Assembly: GCA_004293725.1 (NCBI GenBank)
Contig: REAW01000006.1
Location: forward strand, 62,001 to 126,000
Direction: 5' to 3'
Source: Curvibacter sp.
GTDB taxonomy: Bacteria; Pseudomonadota; Gammaproteobacteria; Burkholderiales; Burkholderiaceae_C
Length of the DNA stretch: 64,000 nt
In this document: positions 16,901 to 24,978 of the stretch, one piece after another
Numbering within the stretch: the first letter of the stretch is position 1
Layout: every line of letters begins with the position of its first letter
The notes under the pieces: generated by a model
The model's input: only the letters and a program-made list of their open reading frames with translations
What the model was told of the DNA's origin: nothing
Database searches by the model: none
Made by a program: the position numbers and the translations under genes

Positions 16901-18459
16901 TGACCCTGCCCATTGCGCCCGAAGTGGATGCCCAAGAAAGCGCGCGCATGCGCGCCCGCGCTGCAAGCGCCACCTGGCGCACCCTGGTTATTGACGACAA
17001 CCCTACCGCGCGCGACGTGCTGGAGCACATGGGCCAGTCACTGGGCTGGCACGTAGACCTGGCAGAAAGCGGCGAACAGGCCTTGCGCTTGCTGGAGCAG
17101 TGCACGGCGCAGGGCATTCGGTACCAAGCCATTTTTGTGGACTGGAGTATGCCCGGCATGGATGGCTGGCAAACCAGCCGACACATCCAGGAATTGCAAG
17201 CCAAGACCCCTCAGGGAGTTGGCGACCGCCACGCGCCGGTGGTGGTAATGGTCACCGCCCATGGGCGGGAAATGCTGTCCCAGCGCAGTGCCGAAGACCA
17301 AGCCTTGCTGGACGGTTTTTTGGTGAAGCCGGTTACCGCTTCCATGCTGTTTGACGCAGTGATTGATGCGCGCAGCGACCGCGAACTGCCCCACCCCTCG
17401 CGCAGCGTTGAACTGCGCGACGAACGCCGGCTCGAGGGCATGCGCATTCTTCTGACCGAAGACAACCTCAACAACCAGCAAGTGGCCCGTGAACTGCTGG
17501 AAGACGAAGGTGCGCTGATCCAGATCGCCAACCACGGCCAGGAGGCGGTGGAGGCCGTAGCTGCGGCCGAGCCCATGTTCGACGTGGTACTGATGGACTT
17601 GCAAATGCCGGTGATGGACGGCTTTGCCGCCACCAAGGTCATCCGTACCGACCTGGGGCTCACGGTGCCGATTGTGGCCATGACCGCCAACGCCATGGCT
17701 TCGGACCGCGAGGCCTGTTTGGCCGTAGGCATGAACGACCACGTGGGCAAGCCATTCGATGTGAACGACCTGGTTCGGGTGCTGCGCACGCAAGCGCGGT
17801 GGGGCGGTACGCTGCCCGCAGCGGCAGCCCCTGTGGTTGCACTCAGCGATGCGGTCTCGCAAAGCGCAAGCGCGGCAGGGGTCGACTTGGCCGCCGCTTT
17901 GCAACGCCTGGGCGGAAAACCTGACGTGTACCGGCGCATGCTGCAAACCTTTGCCAACGACTTGCTCACGCTACCCGGTCAGATGCAGGCAGCACAGCCG
18001 GATGACCTCAAGCGCTTGCTGCATACCCTCAAAGGCCTGTCTGCAACCCTGGGTGCCACGGCACTGTCGGCCAGGGCTGCGGCTCTCGAAAAATTGGCCT
18101 TGGCCAATGCAACAGGCGAACCCGTTGCCGGGCTGGCCCAGCAGGCCAGCGACGCGATCACGCGGGCCCAGCCAGGTTTGCAGGCGCTTCTGGAGGCCTT
18201 GCAACCCAGCCCCGCCGACGCATTGGCAAACCAGGACGCGCATCCACTGGATCGCCCCGCGCTGGTGGCGGCCTTGGATGCCATGGCGCAGTTGCTGCAA
18301 GCCGATGACTTTGAGGCCCTGACCGCCATGTCCAACCTGCAACAAGAATTTGGCGATGCGCTGGGCGACGAGATCTCCGCACTGGAGGAAGCGATGGCCG
18401 ACATGGCGTTTGGCCAGGCGTTGGTGCATTGCCAAGCGCTGGCGCAGAAATACGCCTGA
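13996..18459 (+). CDS. Membrane hybrid histidine kinase (CHASE-PAS3-HisKA-HATPase-REC2-Hpt)
   Basis: 1487 residues. Membrane helix about 15-34, periplasmic CHASE sensor about 60-290, second helix about 321-341, then PAS-like domains about 363-480, 492-612 and 616-733. HisKA carries the phosphorylated His755 (SHEIRTPMN); the ATPase domain has GSNAIKF, DTGIGI and GGTGLG. Two receiver domains follow with Asp1049 (FVDWSMPGMDG) and Asp1201 (LMDLQMPVMDG), and an Hpt domain with His1343 (LLHTLKGLSATLG). All phosphorelay residues are intact, so it can carry a four-step relay to an unlinked response regulator. No output regulator is next to it; DUF1800 is divergent upstream. GGAG lies 7 bases before the ATG. 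Confidence 0.94.
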   Translation: MAGNTTKWLRSGAWQPIVVFLAGLALSIAIATWLHREIASEAQKEFTRLSERTAADIVARFSRPIYGLNGAKGVYAASQTVQRDEFRRYVASRDVATEFPGVRGFGFIQQVMKRDLETFLWYERLDDAPDLAVQQLADTSHEDLLIIKFIEPAANNAGALGLDIGSEPVRRAGAMQAMDTGKPAISGGITLVQADKKTLGVLLFVPVYGNESKTNTAEERRAALVGLLYAPIVVAELMEGIPDVASGRLDFEIIDSPLATPEGAVLYDADNHLQTARDAGKAAGEDRDYFVQQALHLPGRELTLNMQSTAVFDNSIQYQTPWLVLLGGSLLSALLAFTMRQQTTGRQRAETRARAMTKDLDQLAAVVRHTSNAVVITDVQRRVTWVNAGFERVSGYMAQEAIGRSPGEMLQCADTDPQTIAELRDALGRQIPYKGTLLNQAKDGTRYWVELEIQPLRDAAGALTGFMAIESDVTQRRENRARLEAALRDSDALLGTMNLHAIISTTDRHGVITEVNDAFCTTSGYTREELIGQHHRIVNSGTHTAEFWVDMWKCIETGMPWRGELCNRAKDGRLFWVDTFIAPFIGDDGQIAKYISIRTDITYSKQAQEDAVRSSVLLRGSIEAIDEAFILFDPQDRLVFCNEKYRQTYQEVAHLMVPGARFEDIIRAGAEMGQYAAAIGRVDEWVAERMAAHLSGTTALVQRLANGRSLRIIERKLADGHIVGFRIDITELTQATEAAQAASQAKSQFLANMSHEIRTPMNAILGMLALLRKTDLTPRQADYTHKSQGAARALLGLLNEILDFSKIEAGKMTLDPHPFSVDQLLRDLSVILSTNVGEKSVEVLFDLDPTMPRQLVGDAMRLQQILLNLGSNAIKFTEKGEVVLSIRVQQRSDDAVTLQFSIRDTGIGIAPENQARIFSGFTQAESSTTRRFGGTGLGVVICQRFVTMMGGTLELESTVGQGSRFFFTVTLPIAPEVDAQESARMRARAASATWRTLVIDDNPTARDVLEHMGQSLGWHVDLAESGEQALRLLEQCTAQGIRYQAIFVDWSMPGMDGWQTSRHIQELQAKTPQGVGDRHAPVVVMVTAHGREMLSQRSAEDQALLDGFLVKPVTASMLFDAVIDARSDRELPHPSRSVELRDERRLEGMRILLTEDNLNNQQVARELLEDEGALIQIANHGQEAVEAVAAAEPMFDVVLMDLQMPVMDGFAATKVIRTDLGLTVPIVAMTANAMASDREACLAVGMNDHVGKPFDVNDLVRVLRTQARWGGTLPAAAAPVVALSDAVSQSASAAGVDLAAALQRLGGKPDVYRRMLQTFANDLLTLPGQMQAAQPDDLKRLLHTLKGLSATLGATALSARAAALEKLALANATGEPVAGLAQQASDAITRAQPGLQALLEALQPSPADALANQDAHPLDRPALVAALDAMAQLLQADDFEALTAMSNLQQEFGDALGDEISALEEAMADMAFGQALVHCQALAQKYA

Positions 18460-18505
18460 CTGCGCCCCCGCAGCACCGCCACCTGCGGCAGCCTGCAGGC
18501 GACGC

Positions 18506-19345
18506 CTAGCGGGTCGCGGCCTGGAGAAGGTCGCGGGTTTTCAGGGCTTCTTGTCGGGCTGCGGCTGCAAAATCCGCGCCGCTGGACGCATACAAAATGG
18601 CACGCGAAGAATTCACCACAATCGGCCCGGTTGTTTGCCCGCCGGCACTGCGCCAGCCGGCTTTGACCGTGGCCAGCGCGTCCCCTCCTTGCGCACCCAC
18701 ACCGGGAATCAGCAACGGCAGCGTAGGGGCCAGTGCGCGCACCCGCTCGATCTCTGCAGGGTAGGTGGCACCCACCACCAGGCCGAGCTGGCCATTCAGG
18801 TTCCAAGGGCCCTGCGCCAAGGCGGCAATGTGCTCGTACAGGCGTGGCTGGCCCGGCAAATCCATCAGGCGTTGGGGCTGAAAGTCATCGCCACCGGGGT
18901 TGGAGGTGCGGCACAGCAGAAAAGCGCCCTTTCCGTGGTGCTTGAGGTAGGGCTGTACCGAGTCAAACCCCATGAAGGGGGACAGCGTGACGGCATCGGC
19001 GCCATAGCGCTCAAAGGCCTCCTTGGCGTACTGCTCGGCGGTGCTGCCAATGTCGCCGCGCTTGGCGTCCAAGATGATGGGCACCTGGGGCGCGGTGCGG
19101 CGCATGTGCTCCATGAGTTGTTCGAGCTGCGCCTCGGCGCGGTGGGCGGCGAAGTAGGCAATCTGGGGCTTGAAAGCGCTCACCAGATCGGCCGTGGCAT
19201 CCACAATGGCGGCGCAAAAATCGTAGATCTTGCTGGCGTCGCCCTGGAGGTGCGTTGGGAACTTGGTCGGCTCGGGGTCGAGGCCCACGCACAACATGGA
19301 TCCGTTTTGGCGCTCGGCAGAGCGCAACTGGTCTAGAAAGGTCAT
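18506..19345 (-). CDS. pyrF: Orotidine 5'-phosphate decarboxylase
   Basis: 279 residues, the longer (type 2) form of the enzyme making UMP in the last step of pyrimidine synthesis. The catalytic motif [12 protein letters not shown] supplies Asp93, Lys95 and Asp98, and the N-terminal [14 protein letters not shown] fits the family. It is the last gene of the leftward order tsaB-rimI-UDG-pyrF, with 20 bases to the preceding gene. It converges with the histidine kinase gene. Confidence 0.96.
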   Translation of the reverse strand: MTFLDQLRSAERQNGSMLCVGLDPEPTKFPTHLQGDASKIYDFCAAIVDATADLVSAFKPQIAYFAAHRAEAQLEQLMEHMRRTAPQVPIILDAKRGDIGSTAEQYAKEAFERYGADAVTLSPFMGFDSVQPYLKHHGKGAFLLCRTSNPGGDDFQPQRLMDLPGQPRLYEHIAALAQGPWNLNGQLGLVVGATYPAEIERVRALAPTLPLLIPGVGAQGGDALATVKAGWRSAGGQTTGPIVVNSSRAILYASSGADFAAAARQEALKTRDLLQAATR

Positions 19346-19365
19346 GTCCCCATTTTACGGACGCA

Positions 19366-20187
19366 TCAACCCCGCTCCCGTACGTCCATGGCCAGGCACA
19401 AATCGGCCCAGGCCTTGGCCTTGTCGGCACTGTTGCGCAGCAGCAGCTTGGGGTGGTAGGTCACGATGACGGGGATGCCCTGGTACTGGTAGACCGTACC
19501 ACGCAGCTTGCCCAAAGGCTGGGTCGCCAGAGCGCCGTGCTCGCCCAGCAGGGTCTGGATGGCAAAGCGGCCCATGGCCACAATCACTTTGGGCTGCACG
19601 AGCGCAATCTCGCGCTGCAGGTACTGGGCGCACTGCGCGAGGTCGGCGGCTTGCGGAATCTGCCCGTGCGGCGGGCGGCACTTCACGACATGGGTAGCGT
19701 GGGCGCCCTGCGCGCCTTCTGCGCTGCGGCTGGCGCCCACAGCCTTGAGCATGTTGTCCAGCAACAGGCCCGGGGCCTCGACAAACGCTTGCGCGGCACG
19801 GTCTTCATCTTCCTCGGGTGGGTCCCCCACCACCAGCCAGTCGCGCTGGCCGGGTGCGGGCTGCAGCGTGGCATTTTTACGGCCGGCACACAGGCCGCAG
19901 GCCTGGCAGTTAGCAGCGGTGTCGGCCAAGGCCTCCCAGTCCAGGGCCGCCAAGTCCAACGACGTGCCTGCAGCGCGGGCCACTACAGCGGGTGCACGGG
20001 GCATGGGTACCGCACGCACTGGTGCTGGTGCAGGTGCTGTTACTGGTGCCGGATTGGGCTGCTGTGCCGGAGCCGCAGAAACGGCCACCGATGGCGGGTC
20101 GGTTTCGAACTCCGTGTCGGGGAGCCATACGCGCACACCCATCTCCATCAGCATGGCGCGTTGGCGAGGGTCAAGGGTGAGGGCCAT
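19366..20187 (-). CDS. Uracil-DNA glycosylase, iron-sulfur (family 4-like)
   Basis: 273 residues with a Pro/Ala-rich N-terminal extension (about 30-72) before the enzyme domain. Cys94, Cys97, Cys170 and Cys186 match the C-x2-C ... C-x15-C ligands of the [4Fe-4S] cluster in family 4 glycosylases. The motif near residue 121 reads VGDPPEEDEDRAAQAFV instead of the usual GEAPGxxEDxxG, so the water-activating loop is altered, while the distal part (VIVTYHPKLLLRN) keeps the His-containing motif. The protein removes uracil from DNA in relatives. It lies between rimI and pyrF in one operon. Confidence 0.88.
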   Translation of the reverse strand: MALTLDPRQRAMLMEMGVRVWLPDTEFETDPPSVAVSAAPAQQPNPAPVTAPAPAPVRAVPMPRAPAVVARAAGTSLDLAALDWEALADTAANCQACGLCAGRKNATLQPAPGQRDWLVVGDPPEEDEDRAAQAFVEAPGLLLDNMLKAVGASRSAEGAQGAHATHVVKCRPPHGQIPQAADLAQCAQYLQREIALVQPKVIVAMGRFAIQTLLGEHGALATQPLGKLRGTVYQYQGIPVIVTYHPKLLLRNSADKAKAWADLCLAMDVRERG

Positions 20188-20202
20188 GGGCGGTGTGTCT
20201 CG

Positions 20203-20676
20203 TCAGGTTGTCAAAGGCAAGCTCATGACCACCGCGTCTTCGCGCTGGCCATTGCCGGCAGGGTAATAGGCCTTGCGCTGGCCCACGCGGCGGTAGCCAT
20301 ATCGTTCGTACACCTGCAGCGCGCGCAGGTTGCTCACACGCGCTTCCAGCCACAGCCATTGCACGCCCTGGCCACGGGCCCAAATGGTCAACGCGTCCAG
20401 CATCACGCGGGCCCAGCCTTGCCCCTGATATTCAGGGGCCACGGTGATGTTGAGCAGGTGCACCTCGTCCACCCCTTTCATGGCCACAAAGTAGCCCAGC
20501 ACACATCCGTCAGCCACCAGCATTTGCGCCTGGTAGCCGCTGTGCAACGCATCCACAAAATTGGCATGGTTCCAGGGGTAGGCATACGCGCGCTGTTCTA
20601 CGCGCAGGACCTCGTCGAGCCGGTTGGCCAGCAGCGGCTCAAAAGCCGCTTCGGGTGCGCGCGCAAGGGATGACAT
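20203..20676 (-). CDS. rimI: Ribosomal protein bS18 alanine N-acetyltransferase
   Basis: 157 residues of the GNAT fold: the acetyl-CoA loop appears as YQGQGWARVMLDAL and the C-terminal part LEARVSNLRALQVYERYGYRRVGQRKAYY is typical of RimI. It acetylates the N-terminal alanine of ribosomal protein S18. It sits 12 bases after tsaB; the tsaB-rimI order is widespread in proteobacteria and supports the assignment over other GNAT enzymes. Confidence 0.93.
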   Translation of the reverse strand: MSSLARAPEAAFEPLLANRLDEVLRVEQRAYAYPWNHANFVDALHSGYQAQMLVADGCVLGYFVAMKGVDEVHLLNITVAPEYQGQGWARVMLDALTIWARGQGVQWLWLEARVSNLRALQVYERYGYRRVGQRKAYYPAGNGQREDAVVMSLPLTT

Positions 20677-20688
20677 GGTGCAGGTGAC

Positions 20689-21423
20689 TCAGGTGGCAGA
20701 AGCCACGGCGGCTTTTTCGGCCATGCGTTCGGCGGTGGTTTTGGCCACCTTGTCGCGAACGTAGTGGGGCATGGCCTGTGCGGCGTCTACCGCCAGGCCG
20801 GCCGTCAGCATGGCCGGTGCCAGCCGCACCATGGCGGCGGCGGTGGGCAGCGCGGGCACCGTGGCTTGGCCGGCGGACAGGGCTGCGGCCAACCGGTCGG
20901 CATACACGCCAAACACATTGCCGGCCAGCAACATCGGGCCCAGGCTGGCGTCAAGCGCGGGCAGGCGCAGTGCCTCCGGGCGCACCAATACGCTGGGCTG
21001 CAGCACACGCCACTGGCCATGGGCGTAGGCATAGTGGGCGGCGTAGATCTCGTCCATGCGTGCGTCCAGTAGCGCCAGCACGTGCAGAGTGGGCACATCG
21101 GCCATGGCGGTTTGGCGGGCGTCTTCGGCCACCGCCAGCAGGGAGTCCACCGGCACCACCGGCAGCTTGGCCCCGAACGCCAGCCCCTGCACCACCGAAC
21201 AGGCCGTGCGCAGCCCCGTAAAGGAACCCGGCCCGGCACCAAAGGCGATGGCGTCCAGCGCCGACAAGGACAACCCGGCCTGGGCCAGCAGGTCCAGCAC
21301 CCCGCCGATCAGGTCGGTCGACGCGCGCGCGCCGCCGGCGCCGGCGTACTGCCACACGGCCGCACCACGGCCCACGGCAATGGACAGGTGCTCGGTTCCG
21401 GAATCAATCGCCAGCAAATTCAT
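20689..21423 (-). CDS. tsaB: tRNA threonylcarbamoyladenosine biosynthesis protein TsaB
   Basis: 244 residues. The N-terminal MNLLAIDSGTEHLSIAV and the GAGPGSFTGLRTACSVVQGLAF motif are hallmarks of TsaB, the partner and scaffold of TsaD in making the t6A37 tRNA modification. It heads the operon tsaB-rimI-UDG-pyrF. The Sua5-type enzyme that makes the threonylcarbamoyl-AMP for the same pathway is encoded about 2.5 kb away at 23906-24967. Confidence 0.95.
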   Translation of the reverse strand: MNLLAIDSGTEHLSIAVGRGAAVWQYAGAGGARASTDLIGGVLDLLAQAGLSLSALDAIAFGAGPGSFTGLRTACSVVQGLAFGAKLPVVPVDSLLAVAEDARQTAMADVPTLHVLALLDARMDEIYAAHYAYAHGQWRVLQPSVLVRPEALRLPALDASLGPMLLAGNVFGVYADRLAAALSAGQATVPALPTAAAMVRLAPAMLTAGLAVDAAQAMPHYVRDKVAKTTAERMAEKAAVASAT

Positions 21424-21460
21424 GGATACTTGTCTAAATGGCCTTCAGGCCTTATGGATA

Positions 21461-21493
21461 TTGCGCAAATAGCTACATTTTTAGGAGCATATT
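21461..21493 (+). repeat. Dispersed Comamonadaceae-type repeat, copy 3
   Basis: TTGCGCAAATAGCTACATTT continues to AGGAGCA, between divergent tsaB and dacB. It is preceded by an inverted repeat GGCCT-TC-AGGCC (about 21441-21452), as the DUF1501 copy is preceded by CCCATATGGG. Confidence 0.5.
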
Positions 21494-21576
21494 CAGGGCA
21501 AAGCTTCCTGACTTAGCCCCCACAGAGGGAAACGGGCTGTACCCAGATTATCGGGGCTTGCCCGGATAATCCCGCG

Positions 21577-23043
21577 ATGCCTCTGCCCCTTCCTCTGCGC
21601 TCCACCCTTTGGGCCCTTGCCTTGCTGGCTGCCGCCCTACCCGCCCACTCCCAAGTCCTGCCCCCCGAGGTCGACGCCGCCCTGGCCCGCGCCAAGGTGC
21701 CGCGCGACGCGGTGACGTTGCTGGTGGTGGATGCCCAAAACCCCGGCGCAGTACCGCGCCTGGCCCACCGCACCGGCGCGCCCATGAACCCGGCTTCGGT
21801 GATGAAACTGGTGACCACCTATGCCGCGCTCGACCTGCTGGGGCCCGCCTATGTGTGGAACACACCGGTGTACACCGAGGGCGCGGTCAGCAACGGCGTA
21901 TTGAACGGCAACCTCTACATCAAGGGCCAGGGCGACCCCAAGCTGGTGCTGGAACGCCTGTGGCTGCTGCTGCGCCGCGTGCAGGGCCTGGGGATCAAAA
22001 CGATTGCCGGCGACATCGTGCTGGACCGCAGCGCGTTCAACCTGCCCGAGGTGGACCCTGCCTTGTTTGATGGCGAGCCGCTGCGCCCCTACAACGCGAC
22101 CCCCGAGGCGCTGCTGCTCAATTTCAAATCGGTGGTCATGACCTTCACCCCCGACCGCGCCGCCAACCTCGCGCAAGTGCAATACGACCCGCCGTTGGCA
22201 GGCGTGGCCCTGCCGGCCACCGTGCCGCTCAGTCCCGGCGTGGGTGACTGTGGCGACTACCGCGCAACGCTCAAGGCAGATTTCGCAGACCCGCTGCGCA
22301 TCCGCTTTCTGGGCAGCTACCCGGCGGGTTGTGGCGAGAAGGTGTGGCCGGTGGCCTATATCGACCCTAAAACCTACGCGCAGCGCGCGGTGCTGGGGTT
22401 ATGGGAGAGCCTGGGCGGCAAGCTGCAAGGCAGCGTGCGGCTGGGCACCGTACCGCCCGTACTGGCGGCCGGTAAACCCGCGTTTGTGAGCACCTCCGTG
22501 CCGCTGACGGAGGTGGTGCGAGATGTCAACAAATTCAGCAACAACGTGATGGCGCAACAGCTGTTTTTGACGCTGGGCCGTGCCGCCTATGCACCGCAAC
22601 CCGCAGTCGGCACCGAGCCTGCGGAGCTTCCCGTCAGCACCTTACCTGCCAGCCGGGCCGTGCTGCAACGCTGGTGGCGGGAGCGCATGGGCAATGAAGA
22701 AGCGCCGTTGGTGGACAACGGTTCGGGGCTGTCACGCCAGGAGCGCATCACCGCGCAAGCGCTGGGCCGGATGCTGCAAATCGCCTACCTGTCCCCCGTC
22801 ATGCCCGAACTGATGTCCTCCCTGCCCATTTCGGGTGTCGATGGAACGCTGCGCCGCGTCAAAGGCACTGCCAGCGCCCACCTCAAAACCGGCAGCCTGA
22901 GCAATGTGGTGGCGCGGGCTGGCTATGTGCTTGCCGCCAGTGGCAAGCGCTATGTGGTGGTGGCCGTGATCAACCACGCCAACGCCAACGAAGCCCGCGC
23001 CGCCGTGGACGCCCTGGTGGAATGGGCCGGGCGCGATCAATAA
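21577..23043 (+). CDS. dacB: D-alanyl-D-alanine carboxypeptidase/endopeptidase (PBP4 type)
   Basis: 488 residues with a Sec signal (hydrophobic 9-20, cleavage near AHSQ at 23-26). The three active-site motifs of serine DD-peptidases are in place: Ser74-x-x-Lys77 (SVMK), Ser321-Asn-Asn (SNN) and Lys437-Thr-Gly (KTG). Length and order match PBP4, a periplasmic enzyme that trims and cleaves D-Ala links in peptidoglycan. It stands alone on the plus strand, 153 bases from divergent tsaB and convergent with an acyltransferase gene. Confidence 0.95.
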   Translation: MPLPLPLRSTLWALALLAAALPAHSQVLPPEVDAALARAKVPRDAVTLLVVDAQNPGAVPRLAHRTGAPMNPASVMKLVTTYAALDLLGPAYVWNTPVYTEGAVSNGVLNGNLYIKGQGDPKLVLERLWLLLRRVQGLGIKTIAGDIVLDRSAFNLPEVDPALFDGEPLRPYNATPEALLLNFKSVVMTFTPDRAANLAQVQYDPPLAGVALPATVPLSPGVGDCGDYRATLKADFADPLRIRFLGSYPAGCGEKVWPVAYIDPKTYAQRAVLGLWESLGGKLQGSVRLGTVPPVLAAGKPAFVSTSVPLTEVVRDVNKFSNNVMAQQLFLTLGRAAYAPQPAVGTEPAELPVSTLPASRAVLQRWWRERMGNEEAPLVDNGSGLSRQERITAQALGRMLQIAYLSPVMPELMSSLPISGVDGTLRRVKGTASAHLKTGSLSNVVARAGYVLAASGKRYVVVAVINHANANEARAAVDALVEWAGRDQ

Positions 23044-23057
23044 GCCCGTTGAGCCCG

Positions 23058-23891
23058 TCAAGCCTTCTTTTTGCTTGGCGTGACCCAACGCCGCCACCGC
23101 GGTCCGTTCGTCATCACAAAGTCAAGGCACATGGCGAAGAGTATCGAACCGGCAAGCGACAAAATAGCCAATGCATAGCCCTGAAACCTCAGCGTTTGTA
23201 CCGCGACGATGATCAGTGTGTGGCACAGGAAAACCCACACCGAGATACGTGCGCACCAAGCGGAGAATTCAGAAGGCTTCAGTGGCAGTGACAGGGCCAA
23301 CATTGCCAATGAAGTCCCGAACAAAATGGTAAGGTTGTCCGGAGAGGGGCGAAGAACGCTGAGTAAAGCTACGCTTACGACAAGTGAAAAAACCACCCAT
23401 TTCCCGGCTCTAAAGTAAGCGATCCCAATCAATACCGGAATCAACCCAAACATCCAATAGCCCCAAGGCTCGCCCAATGGTTGGTCAACCATACTCACAC
23501 CGATAGCAGCCACTATCGGCAGTGCAAGCGCGATGAACTTCCCTCGGATCCAGGGAGCGAATATGGCAACCACAAAGGCAAATGGCAGGAACCAGAGTTG
23601 AACCGAAGTGCCTGACAGCAACATGTTCATCCGCCACCACCCGAACGGCTCGGCATGGTTTTTGAGCGCGAGCAAAACGCTACCGACTGCGTATATGAAC
23701 GACCAAACGACGAAGGGAACCAGCAGGCGTTGGGCACGCGCCCCTACTCCCGAGCGCGAAGGCAGGGCCAGCAGGACCAGGAAAAACGGCAGCGCGAGGT
23801 AGGCAATGTTTTTCCCGGGTGCCATGGTGTGGAACCATACGATTCCAAGGGAGGCAACCAGGCGGCCGTAATCCACAAGTCCGTTTTTCAC
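23058..23891 (-). CDS. Acyltransferase-3-like integral membrane protein
   Basis: 277 residues from a GTG at 23891; the frame stays open to 23948, which would overlap sua5, so the start is uncertain. The first helix contains the His expected of acyltransferase-3 enzymes (LGIVWFHTMAPG), followed by about eight further hydrophobic segments. Such proteins acylate cell-surface sugars. It is shorter than the usual 330-370 residues. Base composition is clearly lower in GC than the neighbours: two 60-base lines counted here give 50-55 percent, against about 75 percent in a line of sua5. This suggests acquisition by transfer. The substrate is unknown. Confidence 0.75.
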   Translation of the reverse strand: MKNGLVDYGRLVASLGIVWFHTMAPGKNIAYLALPFFLVLLALPSRSGVGARAQRLLVPFVVWSFIYAVGSVLLALKNHAEPFGWWRMNMLLSGTSVQLWFLPFAFVVAIFAPWIRGKFIALALPIVAAIGVSMVDQPLGEPWGYWMFGLIPVLIGIAYFRAGKWVVFSLVVSVALLSVLRPSPDNLTILFGTSLAMLALSLPLKPSEFSAWCARISVWVFLCHTLIIVAVQTLRFQGYALAILSLAGSILFAMCLDFVMTNGPRWRRWVTPSKKKA

Positions 23892-23905
23892 CGTATTCCC
23901 ATTGT

Positions 23906-24967
23906 TCAGGCGCTCGCGCGGGTGAGCCGGTCCCGCACGCCATCCCACTCCAGCGCATCTGGCGGTGTTTCCACCCAGATCAGCTTGACGCCCAAGGCAT
24001 CCATCTCGCGCAGTTTGGAAAACAGCTCGTGGGCGGCCGGCGCCGCATGGCTGGGCATGCGGTGCGGGCTGACCAGCTTGGAGCGCACATGCAGCGGACT
24101 ACGGTGGTAGAGCGCGATGGTGGGGCGCGCATCCGCAGGGCTGGCGCCACTGAGAAGGTCGAGTGCGGTCTGCAAGGCCTTGGCGTCCATCAGCCGCACA
24201 GTGGCGCTGGGGGCGTAGTGTGACTCCAGGGTCCCGGAGGCCCGTGGGCCAGGCCTACTCTGCGCGTCAAGCTCTTCATTCGATAGCAGCTGGCGACCAC
24301 AGGCATCCGCCACTTGCGCAGCGGTAATGGAACCAGGACGCAACAGCACAGGCGCACCGCGGGTGCAATCAATGATGGTGGACTCAATGCCCACTTCACA
24401 GGGCCCGCCATCCAGAATCAACAAGTCGTCGCCAAATTCGCTATGCACGTGCGCAGCCGTCGTGGGGCTCACGCGGCCAAATTTGTTGGCGCTGGGTGCA
24501 GCCACACCCCAGACCTCGGGCGCTCCATCCGACGGCTTGCGCAGCGCGGCCAGCAGCGCTTGGGCCACCGGGTGTGCGGGGCAGCGCAGGCCAATGCTGT
24601 CTTGCCCACCTGCCGCCGCCTCGCCCACACCGGGGCGGCGTGGCAGGATGAGCGTGAGCGGCCCCGGCCAAAAAGCCGACATGAGCTGCTGCGCAAAGGC
24701 CGGCACGCGCGCACAGTAATGCGCCACGCCGCCCATGCCACCGTCAAACGCGGCCACGTGCACGATCAGCGGGTGGTCGGCCGGGCGGCCTTTGGCCGCA
24801 AAAATCTGGCCCACCGCGCGGGGGTTGGACGCATCTGCACCCAGGCCATACACCGTTTCCGTTGGCAATCCAATCAGACCTCCAGCCCTTATCACGTCTG
24901 CGCATGCAGCTATAGAATCAGGAGCAAGCTCAACGCCGTCGGCAAATTGGTAGGCGGACACGATCAT
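23906..24967 (-). CDS. L-threonylcarbamoyladenylate synthase (Sua5/TsaC with C-terminal Sua5 domain)
   Basis: 353 residues from the ATG at 24967. The YrdC domain (residues about 10-205) has IRAGGLIGLPTETVYGLGADA, the KGRPADHPLIVHV substrate loop and VWGVAAPSANKFGRVSPTTAAHV. A linker with PGPRASGTLESHYAPSA leads to the smaller Sua5 domain (about 255-353). The enzyme makes threonylcarbamoyl-AMP from Thr, bicarbonate and ATP for t6A in tRNA. It starts 12 bases after the purK stop. The helix DSIAACADVIRAG is encoded over a copy of the dispersed repeat. Confidence 0.93.
   Translation of the reverse strand: MIVSAYQFADGVELAPDSIAACADVIRAGGLIGLPTETVYGLGADASNPRAVGQIFAAKGRPADHPLIVHVAAFDGGMGGVAHYCARVPAFAQQLMSAFWPGPLTLILPRRPGVGEAAAGGQDSIGLRCPAHPVAQALLAALRKPSDGAPEVWGVAAPSANKFGRVSPTTAAHVHSEFGDDLLILDGGPCEVGIESTIIDCTRGAPVLLRPGSITAAQVADACGRQLLSNEELDAQSRPGPRASGTLESHYAPSATVRLMDAKALQTALDLLSGASPADARPTIALYHRSPLHVRSKLVSPHRMPSHAAPAAHELFSKLREMDALGVKLIWVETPPDALEWDGVRDRLTRASA
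24891..24926 (-). repeat. Dispersed Comamonadaceae-type repeat, copy 4, inside sua5
   Basis: On the sense strand of sua5 it reads GCTCCTGATTCTATAGCTGC and then ATGCGCAGACG, matching the intergenic copies. It encodes PDSIAACAD in a helix that the family normally has, so the reading frame is intact. Confidence 0.45.
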
Positions 24968-24978
24968 GGGCGGTCGGC

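Noticed and set aside
15505-17028. 507-codon open frame on the minus strand inside the hybrid kinase
   Set aside because: The kinase frame has every expected catalytic motif; the opposite frame has none.
18460-18505. Possible terminator between the histidine kinase and pyrF
   Set aside because: GC-rich with small complementary words but no convincing stem or T-run.
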